This document shows, piece after piece, positions 14,001 to 24,034 of a stretch of 64,000 nucleotides of DNA (the first letter of the stretch is position 1; the number at the start of each line of letters is the position of its first letter). The stretch spans positions 38,397,734 through 38,461,733 of the forward strand of contig JAFMSR010000018.1 of assembly GCA_022818135.1 (NCBI GenBank), written 5' to 3'. Origin of the DNA: Saxidomus purpurata (lineage: Eukaryota > Mollusca > Bivalvia > Venerida > Veneridae). Under the pieces are notes generated by a model that was not told the origin of the DNA, searched no databases, and saw only the letters and a list, made by a program, of their open reading frames with translations. The position numbers and the translations under genes were made by a program.

Positions 14001-17000
14001 ATGCCAAAAACTACTCACTCGTGATTTAATAACTACGCATCTGAACTCCTGACTGTATTTTATTCAATGATGAAATATAGGGAGATCTTTTAATATTTCG
14101 ATTCTAACATGTCATTTTCTTTGAAAACTATGCTGAACTTAATTCAACGCATAATAGTACATCATTGTAGCTTTAAAACGCAAAATGCGATTGGACGTGC
14201 TTATTTACATGTCATGTTGCTACATCATTTACCACATGTCAGCAGTACTTCACTAGCAGTCACACCAACCATTAGGCAAACTTCAACATGATTAAAATAA
14301 TGTTTTAATTTGTAGATCAAACAGTTAAACTTCCCTCTCTTCTGTTTAATTTTTAGATACAGCCATTAATCAATAAAGTTACAAATAAAGCCTCTATGAA
14401 AACAAAACATGCACTGGGTTTATAATGTTTTATGTATCAGTTGAAAGGCATGCACTCCTGAGCACTCTGTCAAGTGTTGAACCATATAGACAAAAAACTG
14501 CTCACACTGATGCATACAACAAAGCAGTGATTTTCAGTTTAAACTATGACAAATTAAGTTTCAACAAAACTCAATTATTTGTGGAAGCACTAATTTTAGA
14601 AAAAGTTTTCAAACTACACCTGTCTGAGGTTGTTGAGCTTTGTGTGTTGCTATGACAACCCCAGGTTCACACTGATCACAGGTGTCAGAACCTGGATGTA
14701 TATGGCACAAGATTTTTGTTGTACTGACAAGTACAGTGTCACCATGACTAACAACAAATGGCTCACTTGCTATCTTTGCCTGAAATGACAGATGAACTAA
14801 AATAATTTTGAACAAATTTGTAACTGCTCTTCACATTTAAATATACATGTAATTTTAAATTTTAATTGTGCCGAAATTTGTTCAATATCCATATTGAAAG
14901 TGGTTGCAGTGTTAAATAACTGCATGTTTTATGCTTCGAAAAATAAATGGTTTAGGTTTGATTTAAGAGGATAAAAAAAAATACATCAAGATTCTTTTTG
15001 AAAAACACAGACGTTTCCGCTCAAGGCTGCAATCATGCGAGAAGACAAGTGGACAATTATGAATAGGAAATAAATCAATATTTTAATTAACAGGCCCCAG
15101 CAATACTGACCTTTTACCTAGTGACTTTAAAGTTATTATATGCTCAACTACACTTTATACTGATGCTTCCTGCCAAGTCTCATGAAATTCCAGCAAGGGT
15201 TTGGAGATGAAGCATGGACACAGTAAAGTGAACAGAAAGAACACAAAGGAGGAAACAGTACTAGTATGTCTCCCTCTACAGTGAGTGACAAAAGTGAGTA
15301 ACAATCTGAGACCAAGCTCACTGGTAGCCATGGTTACAGATAATATTGCATTTCAAAAGCGCAATACCGTATATCGGGTTTTTTTCGCGTGTGTCTAATT
15401 TTCGCTTTATTCGCGAGCAGTGAAAATCGCGAACTTTAGAATCAGTGAAAATTTAGTACAGCTTTCGCGAATTGTAGTTCCGCAATCGTGTTATACATGT
15501 ATCACGATTAGCTCATTATCTTGCACAAACTGTATATTATCATATTAAATAAGGTGTCAGTTGTTTACCTTACTTACTTGAATGCGATATCAGGACAGGT
15601 GTTGAATACTAACCTCTTTAGATAATTGAGCATTAAAACGTTAAAACCTGTAAAACTATCTCCAAGAAAAAGTGCGAAAGTCATTATCGATGCACCATAA
15701 ATGCTATTCATTCATGAATATACATGATGTGTTACTATTTATTTTTAATTTTGCAAACAAATAAAGGAACGGAGCAGTTCGAGATACCGGTTTATAGCAC
15801 TGTCACAAAGTTATTTCCTTTCAATTATAAACGATGTCATGGTTAATTGCCCCTTAGTAAAAAAGCGAAAATCAAAATCAACTTGTTTAAAATCGTGAAA
15901 ATTGAATCGCTAAAATTAAAACGGACCAAATCGCAAATTTGATGTACGCGAAAACCAATGGTATAATAACTTACTAGTGACAACCTCTGGTTATTCAGGT
16001 ATGTTCCATTTTGACTAGCACAATCAAATATCTCATACTGATTTGAGCTTTCATTGTAATAGATTTCTGAATGCACCTGAAACAACAATATATCTTACTG
16101 CATAAAACAATTTAAGTCCTGTTGTGGTAATACAAAACTATGCATGTATTATAATTACGCTGTCTGACCTGACCTGACCTTTCCTTATATGACAACTAAT
16201 TGCCCATCATCACCTGCCTCTACTTGAAGTAGGAAAGCTTTAAACTTGCTACAGCAGGAGAGTTAAAGTCTAGTTTTGACCTACAGGAACACTGACTCAA
16301 TAACGGACAATCTCCCTGAAGCTAATATCTGACTTTAGACCTAACTAAAGAAACCAACATTTGTACTATGAAGTTAGTATGCTTGCAATAAAACCTAAGT
16401 TTCTATGATTCAAACAGTACAACTAAATACTAACATGACATATTATTATTCATATACAAACATTTCAAAAATAGTTATTTTCATAGAAAAGTCAATACCC
16501 TGACAACATTGTCTGAGCACAATAAAATTTCTTCTCAAGTAAGTAAGAAAGAACAGAGAAAAAACACTACCGACTCACTTTGCTGACATTTAAATCCGGT
16601 ATACAAATATCACAGTTTTCACGGCCTATTTTGGCTCCAGTACAGGTAACTATGTATAATGATCCTATATCAAGGCAGTCTGACTCAACAACCATCATAC
16701 GAATACAAGGGGGATAACTCCCAGCCACTTCTGAAAAATAAAATATATCTTCAGCAACATAACAAGTGAATACAAGTCTAAATATTCGGTCTGAAAATTA
16801 AGCATGGTCATATTGTCATGTTATGCTTATTTCGGAAGTTGTATAAAGCAATTGTGTTGTTACCTACAAAATAAGTTTTTTTAAATACTGCTTTAACAAA
16901 GCACATGCACATGCATTTACAAAACAAAATTGACAATTGAAAAAAATCCACTCCGAGACTCATTGCATTTTATTGTAATGACAAATTCTCATTTTCAGGC

Positions 17001-20000
17001 AGGCTTTCCCATATTTTTTTAGATAGAATATGGTGTGAGGGTGTACTTCTTTTTTAAAATGTATACTGAAATTACTGAGCAAACCCTAAAATATATACAA
17101 TGTAACAAGAAACATTTAAATAATTTCTAACATTTCAATGATCTAACTTTAACTTGAGTCCACCTCTGTGGTCAAGTGGTTAGAGTTGCTTACCTGAAAT
17201 CACTGTAACCTCTCATAGATTTAGGGCTATGGGTTTCAGCCCTGCTATCGACTATGTCACTTTATGTGAGAAAGTTGGCAGTTTATTAGTAGTCTAGTAT
17301 TGGTTCTTCCCAGAAATGATTGCTAGATAAACTGTCTGCCTGTTAAAATTACCAAAAATACGGTTTGAACAGGCATTAAAACTCTTAACAAACAAACTAT
17401 CTAACTCAAGAATGAGCATGATCCTGGACATCGTTTTTATTAAAAATCTGTTTGGCAGTATATCATATATATAATCAGAAATTACAATAGATATTAATCA
17501 AACCTGTTTCCTCTTGTTCATCGAGCTCATCTACATCAACATACAAATCCTCTTCATCAGATTCACTAGTGTAAGAACTGTAACTCTTACTATAACTTGA
17601 ATATTCAGAGTCAGTATCACTTAGCTCCCCTGATTCTGTTTCACTACCACTGTCTCTATTTTCTGTAGTTTCTTTTCTATTTCCCTTCTCACTTTTCCTC
17701 TTGTGGTGATATTTTTTTCTTTCTCTGGATCTACTTCTTTGACGCAAATGTTTATTTGATTTGTTACTTTTGCTGCTATGTACATGTTTTAATTCCTCAC
17801 TGGTTTCCACTTCAGCTGTTCCTTTCTTTTCTTCATGGACACTTTTTGTATCAATCACATTTTCATCTGAACTTACTTCCCTAACTTCATTTTCAGTATC
17901 ATTTATTTCATCTACTATAATCATAAGTTCATTTTCAGATTCAAGCTCATAATCTTCACCTGTGTTAGCCTCATTTCCAATGCCTGGATCCTCATCCTCA
18001 TCATCTCTAACTGTAGCAGTGTCTCCTTCTCCGCACGATTTAGCAACTTCCTCACTCTTAGATCTATTCACAGGATCACCTCGACTTTCAGACTTTTTTC
18101 TTGTACCAGAACTGTCTAACGACTTTGTTCTACCTTTTACCTCTTTCTTGGATTTCTCATGATGATTGTCTTCTATTTGCACATCACTTTCCCCAGATTC
18201 TGAGCTCACCCCATACTTCCTGTTCTTGGAACTTTTCTCTGAATTGCTATTCCTTTTTCTATCTTTTCTACTTCTATTTCTTCTGTCACCTGAAACTAGA
18301 GATCTCTTATCTCTTCCCTGTGATAATGACTTTCTTCGACCTCTGTCACATGAAGTAGTTCTAGATCTGCTTCTACTGCTACAACTACTGTGACTTTTAC
18401 ATCTTCTTCTTTTCCGTTCTCTTTCCAGACTGTATCTTCTCTCATACCTATCCTCTCTTTTTCTTCTGCGACGCCTGTCAGGTTTATCTTGCTCAGCTCT
18501 TCGTCTTTCCTTCCTGTTTTTGTATACCTGCAAAATAAGAAGTAGTCTGAAAACCACTACATCTAGCCTTATTACCTAAAGCATGTTTTCTGGCATTTCT
18601 TGCATGTGGAGATATCGTCAAATCTTCCAGATGGGACAACACTTCTTCTATTCTGTTACTCTGGGAAAAGACAGAAAAAGAAGCTATGATAAGGCAAGAA
18701 TTTTATGACAGATCTAAATTAAATCAGTTAATTTTAAAGTCCCATGAGCACTTTGGATGTAAAATTCCTTGTAGTTCTTATATTACCAAGAAAGCTATCT
18801 TACTGGTGAAACTGACTGTTCTCTGTATGAAAAACCCTCCTAACATTGTAATAGAGTGAAGTATTTTTTTCAATGATATCATAAAAAATTATTATTCTAT
18901 CAGTGAATTAAATATTTTATTGCAAGTATTTTAAGTGATAATGGGACTTTAAGACAAGTGTCATTTAGAACAGATAACTATTACATTCATGATTCTTATT
19001 CATAATTCAGAAGAACAAAATCTTATTCAACGCCTGTCTAGTAAAAAGATCTGCAGGTTCGTTTTGCTACAGCCAGCACTAATTTAATTAAATTTCGTAA
19101 CTATTTTTCTATAATAAGCAATTCAAAACTTTTCCACACGTAATACTAGCAGAAGGTAAATATTGAAGGAAAAGACACTACTTCTTACCTTTTCTCCAGA
19201 TGAATATCTCTCTCTGCTTTTATTAGTCCTTGGTGTCTTTAGAGATCTTTTGGATTCAGAATATTTTTTCTTGAATGGAATATTCACCTTACCGACTGAC
19301 TGCTCTTTTGCCTGGAAAAAAATGTATCAATACAATAACTTTTAATCTACATAGTTTACATGTATGCAGGTCTGAACAGAGCGGACACACACACACAGAC
19401 AATCAACAGACTGACCTGCCAACCATTACACTGGCTCATATATAATCATGTTTTTTTGTGGGGTGGTGTAACAACTCACATATACAGTAAACTCTGTGTA
19501 TAACAAACTCCTCTGGACCATTTAAATTTGTTCCTTATTATCAATAGTATGTTATTTCCATATAGAATTTTCATAAGCTAAAGCAGGGAAAAAATACCGG
19601 CCCAGAAAATGTGTTCCTTATATCCGGAATTTCACTAAATCCGGAGTAGTTACATATAGAGTTTACTGTTAGCACCAAATATGACTTTTACAGCAACTTT
19701 GAATAAAACAATGGGTTTTGCAAGCAGTAATCATGATAGATAATATGGCATAATAATTTACATTTACATGTATTACCATGCATCACATAAAACTTGATCA
19801 ACTGATTTTGACTGCAGCTACCAAACTTGATGTACAGTAGCAACATTAAAAACAGAATGAGAAGCAATCCTCATTTCAGAGGAGATTGTGATATATTGCA
19901 TATAATAGATGTCATATAAACAACATGTACCTGTGTTTGAGATGGAAGCTCAATCTGTGAATGGAACTTGTATTCTCCTGTGTCATAATCATAATAGTAG

Positions 20001-23000
20001 TAGATTCCAGTCTTAGGGTCATAAAACAGTGACTTTTGCTGCAATTATACAAAATGTACAATAAAGACATTCTGTTCATAATTATGCAGTTTTGCATTTG
20101 AAGTGCGAGTTCCTTAAGATGCAGTGGTCTATTTGACAAATATCATTTAAACATGGTCATAAAGTCCAAGGTCTAAATAATGAGGTAAAAAAACCTTTGT
20201 CATCACTGTCTCCGTTACTATAGCTACAAACTGATACAAAACTAGTTGGAGGCCAGGGCAGGGGAGTAAATCAGCTTGGTTTTAAATGGTTTTAAGTTTT
20301 GGATTGTCACATGAAAGTGGTTTTACGTGTTATATTAAATGACGCTTACGAAAAAAAAAGCTTACCTTATGTTTAACTTTTACCATTTTAAAAACAAAAT
20401 AGATCTGACATACAACAAGCCTAACATAATTATGATACCTCGAGGGAAGTTATTCAGCTTCAATACTGGTAATACTGAAAATAAACATTACAGTAGAGTT
20501 TCTTTTATCTGTTTATCTCATGGCTTTGAATGTACTTGTATGTGGTTTGGCCTTAAACTACAGGCAGTACAAAATCACCAAACTTTTTATATCCTCATAA
20601 ATCATATCCGCATAACACAGAATTTAGCTCATTGTAGTAATTACAAGTGTAAGTAAGATTATACAGTTCTGAACACTGTCAGGAAGAATCAGTGGCACAG
20701 TGGTAGTGCTTTTGCCTAAGGATTGAAGGGTCTCGGGTTCGATCCACTATAGCCATGCCGGTAGTGTCCTTAGGCAAGACACAAATAATCCCACATTGCC
20801 TTTCTCTCTTCGAGGTTGATTGCATCTGGAATGAGTCTCGAGAGCGATTTATATAAGTTGTAAGAACTTATTTTCAATCGAGAATAAATATGTCTAAGCA
20901 TTTCACATTATTATATTCAACAAAACTTACCTGGTCATAGTAATATCCACTTGCTGAATGGTAATACAGTCCAGAATGTTCATCATACACATAACCACTG
21001 TCATGAAGCATGTTTGCTTGTTGTTGTTGTACAACAGCCTCCGCAGCTTCTTTGATACTGTCAGCTATTGATAATGTTCCTGATTCTGTTTCAGTCTGTG
21101 TAAAAACCACACACGTCAAACATTCGTATACAAGATCAAAGCTGAGATTCACTGATCTTAGAATTCTACTCAAATGAACATGTTGAAGTTTTACTCATTG
21201 TTGTCACGTACATGTACAGCAACGACACATGATTATCGGAAAATAAGAGGTGTACATGTGGTGTCTTTTGATCGCCATGGGCATTTATGTAATCAGCAAT
21301 TCAATTTCGAGCATGTGTTGGATTAAGGTAGGCAATAATTTATGTTAAGGCTGAATGTTGATGATAAAGGACATAAAGTATCATGACTAAAGGTTAAAAT
21401 GGATGTTGAGAAGGGCAGAGTGGCGGCATGAAAAGGTGGCAGGGCGCGGCGCCACGCAATCACGCTACAGATATAACAAAGGTTTATCCTGAAACTATAG
21501 TATCTCCTTCTTCGTTTATATGTAGATATAACACTTTCACAATCAACCTTTGTTATGTATTCATTTTAGCTATATCAAGACCACATTTTTCAAAGTCTAC
21601 TCCAAAATCTGGTAACAGAAAAATTTCTTAGAAATATAGGTCTTGTCATGATCTTTTATAATTACAACGCACGCAAGAAGACATCCATTTACAGAAGTTT
21701 TTCAGATTATAGTATAATACAGAATTTGTTTTGTTGCTGGACGATACTGAGTAAATACTAGATGGGTGTTCAGTAGAACACTTGTGTCGCCCTCTTACAC
21801 TGTCATAATAACACTGTCAGAATTACCAAAGCCTGAATACAAAAAGGGGCATATCTCTGTAAAGTATGATGTTGACCTACAAAGTTTGGCTGCATCACGA
21901 CCCTTTTCTCATAAGCAATACAATTCTCACGTTTGATGAAGAAATCTTAAGAAATGGCAAAGTTATAGCCAGCGTTAAGTTTTTGTGACGTACTGACGCA
22001 CCAACAGACCAAGTGAGCCCTATGTATTGCCCTTTCTCTGAAAGGGCGACACAAAAACAAAGGTAAGTAATCATGTACAGTGTAACTTGATATAAAACTG
22101 GTAGCTATAATCAGTTTGGGTTTATAAATTTGTTCTCAATTCATTGCATCTATTACACCACTATGACATCAAGATGACTTGCTCTCGAGAGTGATTTAAC
22201 ATTTAAATCTGAATTAAGTCAAAGAATCTAATACAGCTATGAGAATGCTACTACCAGCCTGTATATATCTCACTTACTGGCTGCTGGGTGTCAGTGCTTT
22301 CAGATTTAACCACCATCTCCTCAGTGTGAGCGATGTCCATAGGCACCGAGTTAATATCGTCTTCCGCAATCCAGTTTGGCATACTGCTTCTACCTATCAA
22401 TTGCATAGGATATTATAAAAATTTCTGATACAGAAAGCTTATACATTGTCTTTTGAAATAAACTGTTAAAACTGCATAGCTGATATGCCAAAAATATTCA
22501 CATATAATATCTACAGCAGAGTTTTGGTCAAAGTTGAAGGACTCTGTCAGTTTATAAAGTACATGATGATTGCATGATAATACATTGTATTAAGGTCTTG
22601 CTGTTAGGAAACTCTACTGAAACTGTCCTGAAATTTTCAATGTAACAAATTTCTTAGCGAGATTTATAAAAGACACAAACTTCTTTTATTTGTCACCTGT
22701 TGTATATTCCAAGAAATCTTCTTTATCCACTTGCACGTGTACACTACAGGTTTTCATGTGCCTAACACGATGTATCTCACTGCTTAGCTTCTCCACCTGT
22801 TGACAAATATATAACTTCTAAGTTTAAGTTCTCCTTACACAAGGTCCAAAGCAGTAACTGCTGATACAAGGGACATAATATAACCTTCAGACAAGAATCA
22901 ACTGCTGCTAAGTGTTCATTCTAAGTACTGCTGAAGCAGCCCATGACAACTAATCTCATCACATTATATGCTTAGGAAGATAACAGTACCAAAAAGGTCT

Positions 23001-24034
23001 TAATGTAATAAAAATTCCCAGGCGCAGTATTATAGCATTTTCTGAAAGGCAAGCATTTATTACATACAGTTTTTCCACCTTTTGTAATGCCAAAAACTGG
23101 CATTCAACGTCATGTTAATGCTATATACCAATACTAAGCTTACAGGACAGGTGCTTCTATTTAGACATTTAGGGTATTTAAGAAACGATGTCATACTATT
23201 TAAACACCTAATCTTTTTATTACAGAATCCATTTACCATGTTTCTGAGCACATCATTGTAATCATTGGCTTTAGCAAGTTGTCTTTCACTTTTCTCCAGT
23301 CTTTTCTTGGTGTCATCTAGCTCCGTCCTATACTCATGCACAAGGTTCGTGATTTCCTCTTTCGTCAACATGGCAACCAGCTCAGCATCTATCTTGTATG
23401 ATGGTGATACTACATCCATCTGAAACACCGATTTGTCAGGTGTCGTTATTTCAGAGTCTGTTGTTTGCTTAGTTGGAGATGAAGCAGAAGTCAGTGAAGT
23501 ATCATTCATTGGTGACATTACATCAGACTGTGCCACTTCCTTTATTGGTGAAGTTACACTAGACTCTGACTCAGTCTGTAATAACATTACATCAGACTGT
23601 GACACTTCTTTAATAAATGCAGTTGAACTAGACTGTGTCACTGATTGTTGTAAGGAACTTTCATTGGATTGTGAAAATGTGTTTGCTATTTTTTTGTCCT
23701 TAGACAGTTTTGTCAGTGGTAAAGTTGAATCTCCCATGTCTACTGCTTGCTGAGCTACTGAAGTTATACTGAATGGTGACTTGGCCTGAAGGTCAGATGC
23801 TGACATAGGTTGCAAGACTGATTGGGCCACACCCTGACATACTGAACCACCCTGTGTTTCTGACTGAGATGCAGCCATTGCTGGTTCCATTCTCTCTACA
23901 GGTAAATTGGCAACAGTTAACTGACCATCAGAAGAAGCATTTTCCTGTTCACTGGCATCAATAACTTGTTTCTGTGCCGTCTGTTGGATCAGACGTAGCA
24001 GCTCAGCATCTGTCAACTTTCCAGGCACTGCCAT
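1877..24034 (-). CDS. AGGF1: AGGF1-like protein with OCRE, FHA and G-patch domains (14-15 exons)
   Basis: Coding exons on the minus strand, in transcript order: 24034-23237, 22796-22697, 22393-22278, 21095-20931, 20038-19931, 19311-19189, (18660-18576 uncertain), 18527-17504, 16730-16579, 16076-15975, 14779-14620, 13866-13784, 13394-13264, 12419-12320, 2092-1877. All have AG/GT borders. Without the uncertain exon the frame is unbroken for 1125 codons plus TGA. Domain order is coiled coil (about 220-290), OCRE (370-421), Arg/Ser-rich region (471-811), FHA (about 835-920), a Cys/His extension and a G-patch (1026-1069). This matches vertebrate AGGF1, which is about 714 residues; the extra length is in the N-terminus and RS region. 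Family knowledge: a nuclear, RNA-processing-type domain set, known in vertebrates as an angiogenic factor. The start has a strong Kozak context (GCCATGG) and an in-frame TGA two codons upstream. Role in this animal is inference. Confidence 0.93.
3241..3410 (-). mobile_element. tRNA-derived SINE
   Basis: On the minus strand a B-box-like GGTTCGAGCCCC leads into a body (GACACCAGTACTGGTTTTTC) and a tail (TAAATTAGTATGAACTAAAC) shared with the copy at 57308-57498. The A-box half is degraded or missing. Confidence 0.7.
6315..7975 (+). repeat. 63-bp tandem array, interrupted by an inserted element
   Basis: Units contain AGTACTTCATGCAACAAGAA, then GACATAAACTGTATTTTTTC and a GAGTGGCTA end. About 5.5 units run from 6315 to 6656, and about 2.5 from 7809 to 7975. 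The break is a clean insertion of the element at 6657-7808. Confidence 0.88.
6657..7808 (-). mobile_element. HINE/pearl-like element inserted in the 63-bp array
   Basis: In element orientation (minus): T-rich flank, TAGCGCACCTGGCTACGCCA at the 5' end, a GACGGACGACGG-type microsatellite, five to six tandem units of about 164 bp (each with GGTCAATTTTGACCCGGGGG), then a hairpin (GCCATCTTGGC) and the terminus GCTCTTGT. Architecture fits Helentron-associated elements, with no coding capacity. Confidence 0.7.
10128..10822 (-). mobile_element. HINE/pearl-like element
   Basis: In element orientation: 5' end ATGAGCCCAAAGGGTGGCAT, then a GACAGACGG-type microsatellite (10767-10790), about 3.5 tandem units of about 170 bp (each with AAGTGTGACCTTGACCTTTG), and a 3' end with hairpin arms TGTC/GACA and terminus GCTCTTGT against a T run. 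Confidence 0.7.
12041..12225 (-). repeat. 27-bp minisatellite just downstream of the first G-patch exon
   Basis: Six to seven copies of a unit with CAATCCATGTCTGGTTTTAC on plus. On the gene strand, 27 bp is nine codons (KTRHGLKLG), and the array is open in the frame that runs on from exon 14 if the intron is retained. Probably intronic. Confidence 0.85.
12320..13394 (-). CDS. AGGF1: AGGF1 exons 13 (13264-13394) and 14 (12320-12419): linker and first part of G-patch
   Basis: Exon 13 reads NSAYENNPEVFKNPNYTDKA and ends with EAPASVH, matching the AGGF1 linker ahead of the G-patch; it leaves phase 2. Exon 14 codes STGNVGHKLLQKMGWKEGDS then LGKNNTGIQEP, the first two thirds of a G-patch with its conserved glycines and the aromatic in MGW. 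G-patch motifs recruit and activate DEAH helicases. A 32-bp repeat array starts exactly at the exon 13 donor. Confidence 0.92.
12955..13278 (-). repeat. 32-bp minisatellite made from the AGGF1 exon 13 splice junction
   Basis: About ten direct units. Each, on the gene strand, repeats the last exon bases (GCATYAGTTCATAG) plus the donor (GTATGAG). The unit nearest the exon is the real junction at 13264. No spacers lie between units. Confidence 0.92.
13784..14779 (-). CDS. AGGF1: AGGF1 exons 11 (14620-14779) and 12 (13784-13866): FHA C-terminal extension and basic helix
   Basis: Exon 11 (residues 897-949) contains LCHIHPGSDTCDQCEPG, a conserved Cys/His stretch following the FHA domain in AGGF1 proteins; C921, H922, H924, C930 and C933 could bind metal (inference). 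Exon 12 codes a basic helix (EERLRQKKQELNQIKKRYGL, 957-976). Phases 1 and 0 match the neighbouring exons. Confidence 0.9.
15090..15290. repeat. Decayed interspersed repeat
   Basis: Shares phrases such as CAGGCCCCAG...GACCTT and ACTGATGCTTCCTGCCAAGT with 10930-11290 and 11530-11750, so a related old element lies in each place. Confidence 0.45.
15364..15964. mobile_element. MITE-like element rich in CGCGAA motifs, abutting FHA exon 10
   Basis: Outer ends are related inverted sequences: ATACCGTATATCGGGTTTTT...CGCG on the left and, inverted from the right, ATACCATTGGTTTTCGCG. Inside are scattered TTCGCG/CGCGAA blocks and no coding frame. The right end is 10 nt from the exon 10 donor. Confidence 0.65.
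15975..16730 (-). CDS. AGGF1: AGGF1 exons 9 (16579-16730) and 10 (15975-16076): FHA domain
   Basis: Together these code the forkhead-associated fold, a phosphothreonine-binding module. Exon 9 carries LYIVTCTGAKIGRENCDI, with the conserved Gly-Arg at 847-848. Exon 10 begins VHSEIYYNESSNQYEIFD and contains ASQNGTYLNNQRLS. The canonical signature residues are all present: GR, the Ser-x-x-His pair at 861/864 and Asn-Gly at 885-886, so ligand binding is probably intact. The donor of exon 10 is only 10 nt from a transposable element end. Confidence 0.93.
17159..17397 (+). mobile_element. tRNA-derived SINE in AGGF1 intron 8
   Basis: A-box-like TGGTCAAGTGGTTAGAG and B-box-like GGGTTTCAGCCC spaced as in a tRNA head, followed by an unrelated body. 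Antisense to the gene. The body differs from the other SINEs here. Confidence 0.7.
17504..18527 (-). CDS. AGGF1: AGGF1 exon 8: long Arg/Ser-rich and acidic region
   Basis: The longest exon (1024 bp, residues 471-811, leaves phase 1). It begins VYKNRKERRRAEQDKPDRRR, continues with RS and SR dipeptides, then alternating acidic stretches, and ends with a Ser/Glu/Asp/Tyr-rich tail (DTDSEYSSYSKSYSSY). RS-rich regions are typical of proteins in nuclear speckles and spliceosome-associated complexes and are usually phosphorylated. This region is far longer than I would expect in vertebrate AGGF1 and accounts for much of the size difference. Confidence 0.92.
18576..18660 (-). CDS. AGGF1: Uncertain 85-bp exon 7 of AGGF1 (cassette or indel-affected)
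   Basis: Has a good acceptor (TTTTCCCAG) and donor (TTAG then GTAATA), and reads SNRIEEVLSHLEDLTISPHA and on to ARKHAL in the frame entering from exon 6, with no stop. It leaves phase 1, but exon 8 needs phase 0, so inclusion shifts the frame and reaches TGA at 18493-18495. The gap to the next acceptor is only 48 bp, short for a metazoan intron. Three readings: a cassette whose inclusion truncates the protein, a real exon with an indel in this assembly, or a chance ORF. The first two are preferred because the peptide looks coding. Confidence 0.5.
19189..19311 (-). CDS. AGGF1: AGGF1 exon 6: basic linker
   Basis: 123 bp, phase 0 at both ends, coding AKEQSVGKVNIPFKKKYSES and a further 21 Lys/Arg/Ser-rich residues (430-470). 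The donor is AAAAG then GTAAGA. It joins in frame to the Arg/Ser exon at 18527 if the 85-bp exon between them is skipped. Confidence 0.85.
19484..19669. mobile_element. pogo-type MITE in AGGF1 intron 5
   Basis: 186 bp with inverted ends ACAGTAAACTCTGTGTATA and TATAGAGTTTACTGT, flanked by TA. No coding capacity. Confidence 0.7.
19931..21095 (-). CDS. AGGF1: AGGF1 exons 4 (20931-21095) and 5 (19931-20038): OCRE domain
   Basis: The OCRE (octamer repeat) domain is split across these two phase-0 exons. Exon 4 ends DEHSGLYYHSASGYYYDQ; exon 5 begins QKSLFYDPKTGIYYYYDYD. The repeated aromatic octamers (GLYYHSAS, GYYYDQQK, LFYDPKTG, IYYYYDYD) at residues 370-421 are diagnostic. OCRE domains occur in RBM5, RBM10 and AGGF1 and act in splicing-related protein contacts. 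Confidence 0.93.
20685..20893 (+). mobile_element. tRNA-derived SINE in AGGF1 intron 4
   Basis: A box TGGCACAGTGGTAGTGC and near-perfect B box GGGTTCGATCC. The body ends CTCGAGAGCGATTTATATAA...CAATCGAGAATAAATATG, a tail related to that of the 57308 copy, although the middle differs. Antisense to the gene. Confidence 0.8.
21758..22054 (-). mobile_element. HINE-like element in AGGF1 intron 3
   Basis: Perfect 12-bp inverted repeats TTGTGTCGCCCT (21782-21793) and AGGGCGACACAA (22043-22054). Beside the left one is a perfect hairpin, GTGTTC-AGTA-GAACAC (21766-21781), and then CTAG on the minus strand, as expected of a Helitron-type 3' end. The microsatellite is absent. Confidence 0.65.
22278..22796 (-). 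CDS. AGGF1: AGGF1 exons 2 (22697-22796) and 3 (22278-22393)
   Basis: Exon 2 (100 bp) starts VEKLSSEIHRVRHMKTCS and finishes the coiled coil. It leaves phase 1 before GTGACA. Exon 3 (116 bp) restores the frame and codes an acidic linker beginning GRSSMPNWIAEDDINS, ending in phase 0 before GTAAGT. Residues 267-338. The linker has no recognised domain. Confidence 0.88.
23237..24034 (-). CDS. AGGF1: AGGF1 exon 1: start codon, Ser/Thr/Gln-rich N-terminus, coiled coil
   Basis: Codes residues 1-266 from the ATG at 24034. It opens with LTDAELLRLIQQ, then a low-complexity Ser/Thr/Gln stretch with degenerate repeats (EVSQSDVM, EVAQSDVM), then a charged helix from about residue 220 (KEEITNLVHEYRTELDDTKK) that reads as a coiled coil running into exon 2. 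The exon ends in phase 0 before GTAAAT. A possible acceptor (TTGTTGCAG) about 30 nt upstream of the ATG suggests an untranslated first exon further up, not located with certainty. Confidence 0.93.

Noticed and set aside
17761..18393. Plus-strand Leu/Phe/Ser-rich frames
   Set aside because: Shadows of the Arg/Ser exon of AGGF1 on the minus strand.
20685..20770. tRNA gene (good A and B boxes)
   Set aside because: The stems do not fold into a full cloverleaf and a SINE body follows.
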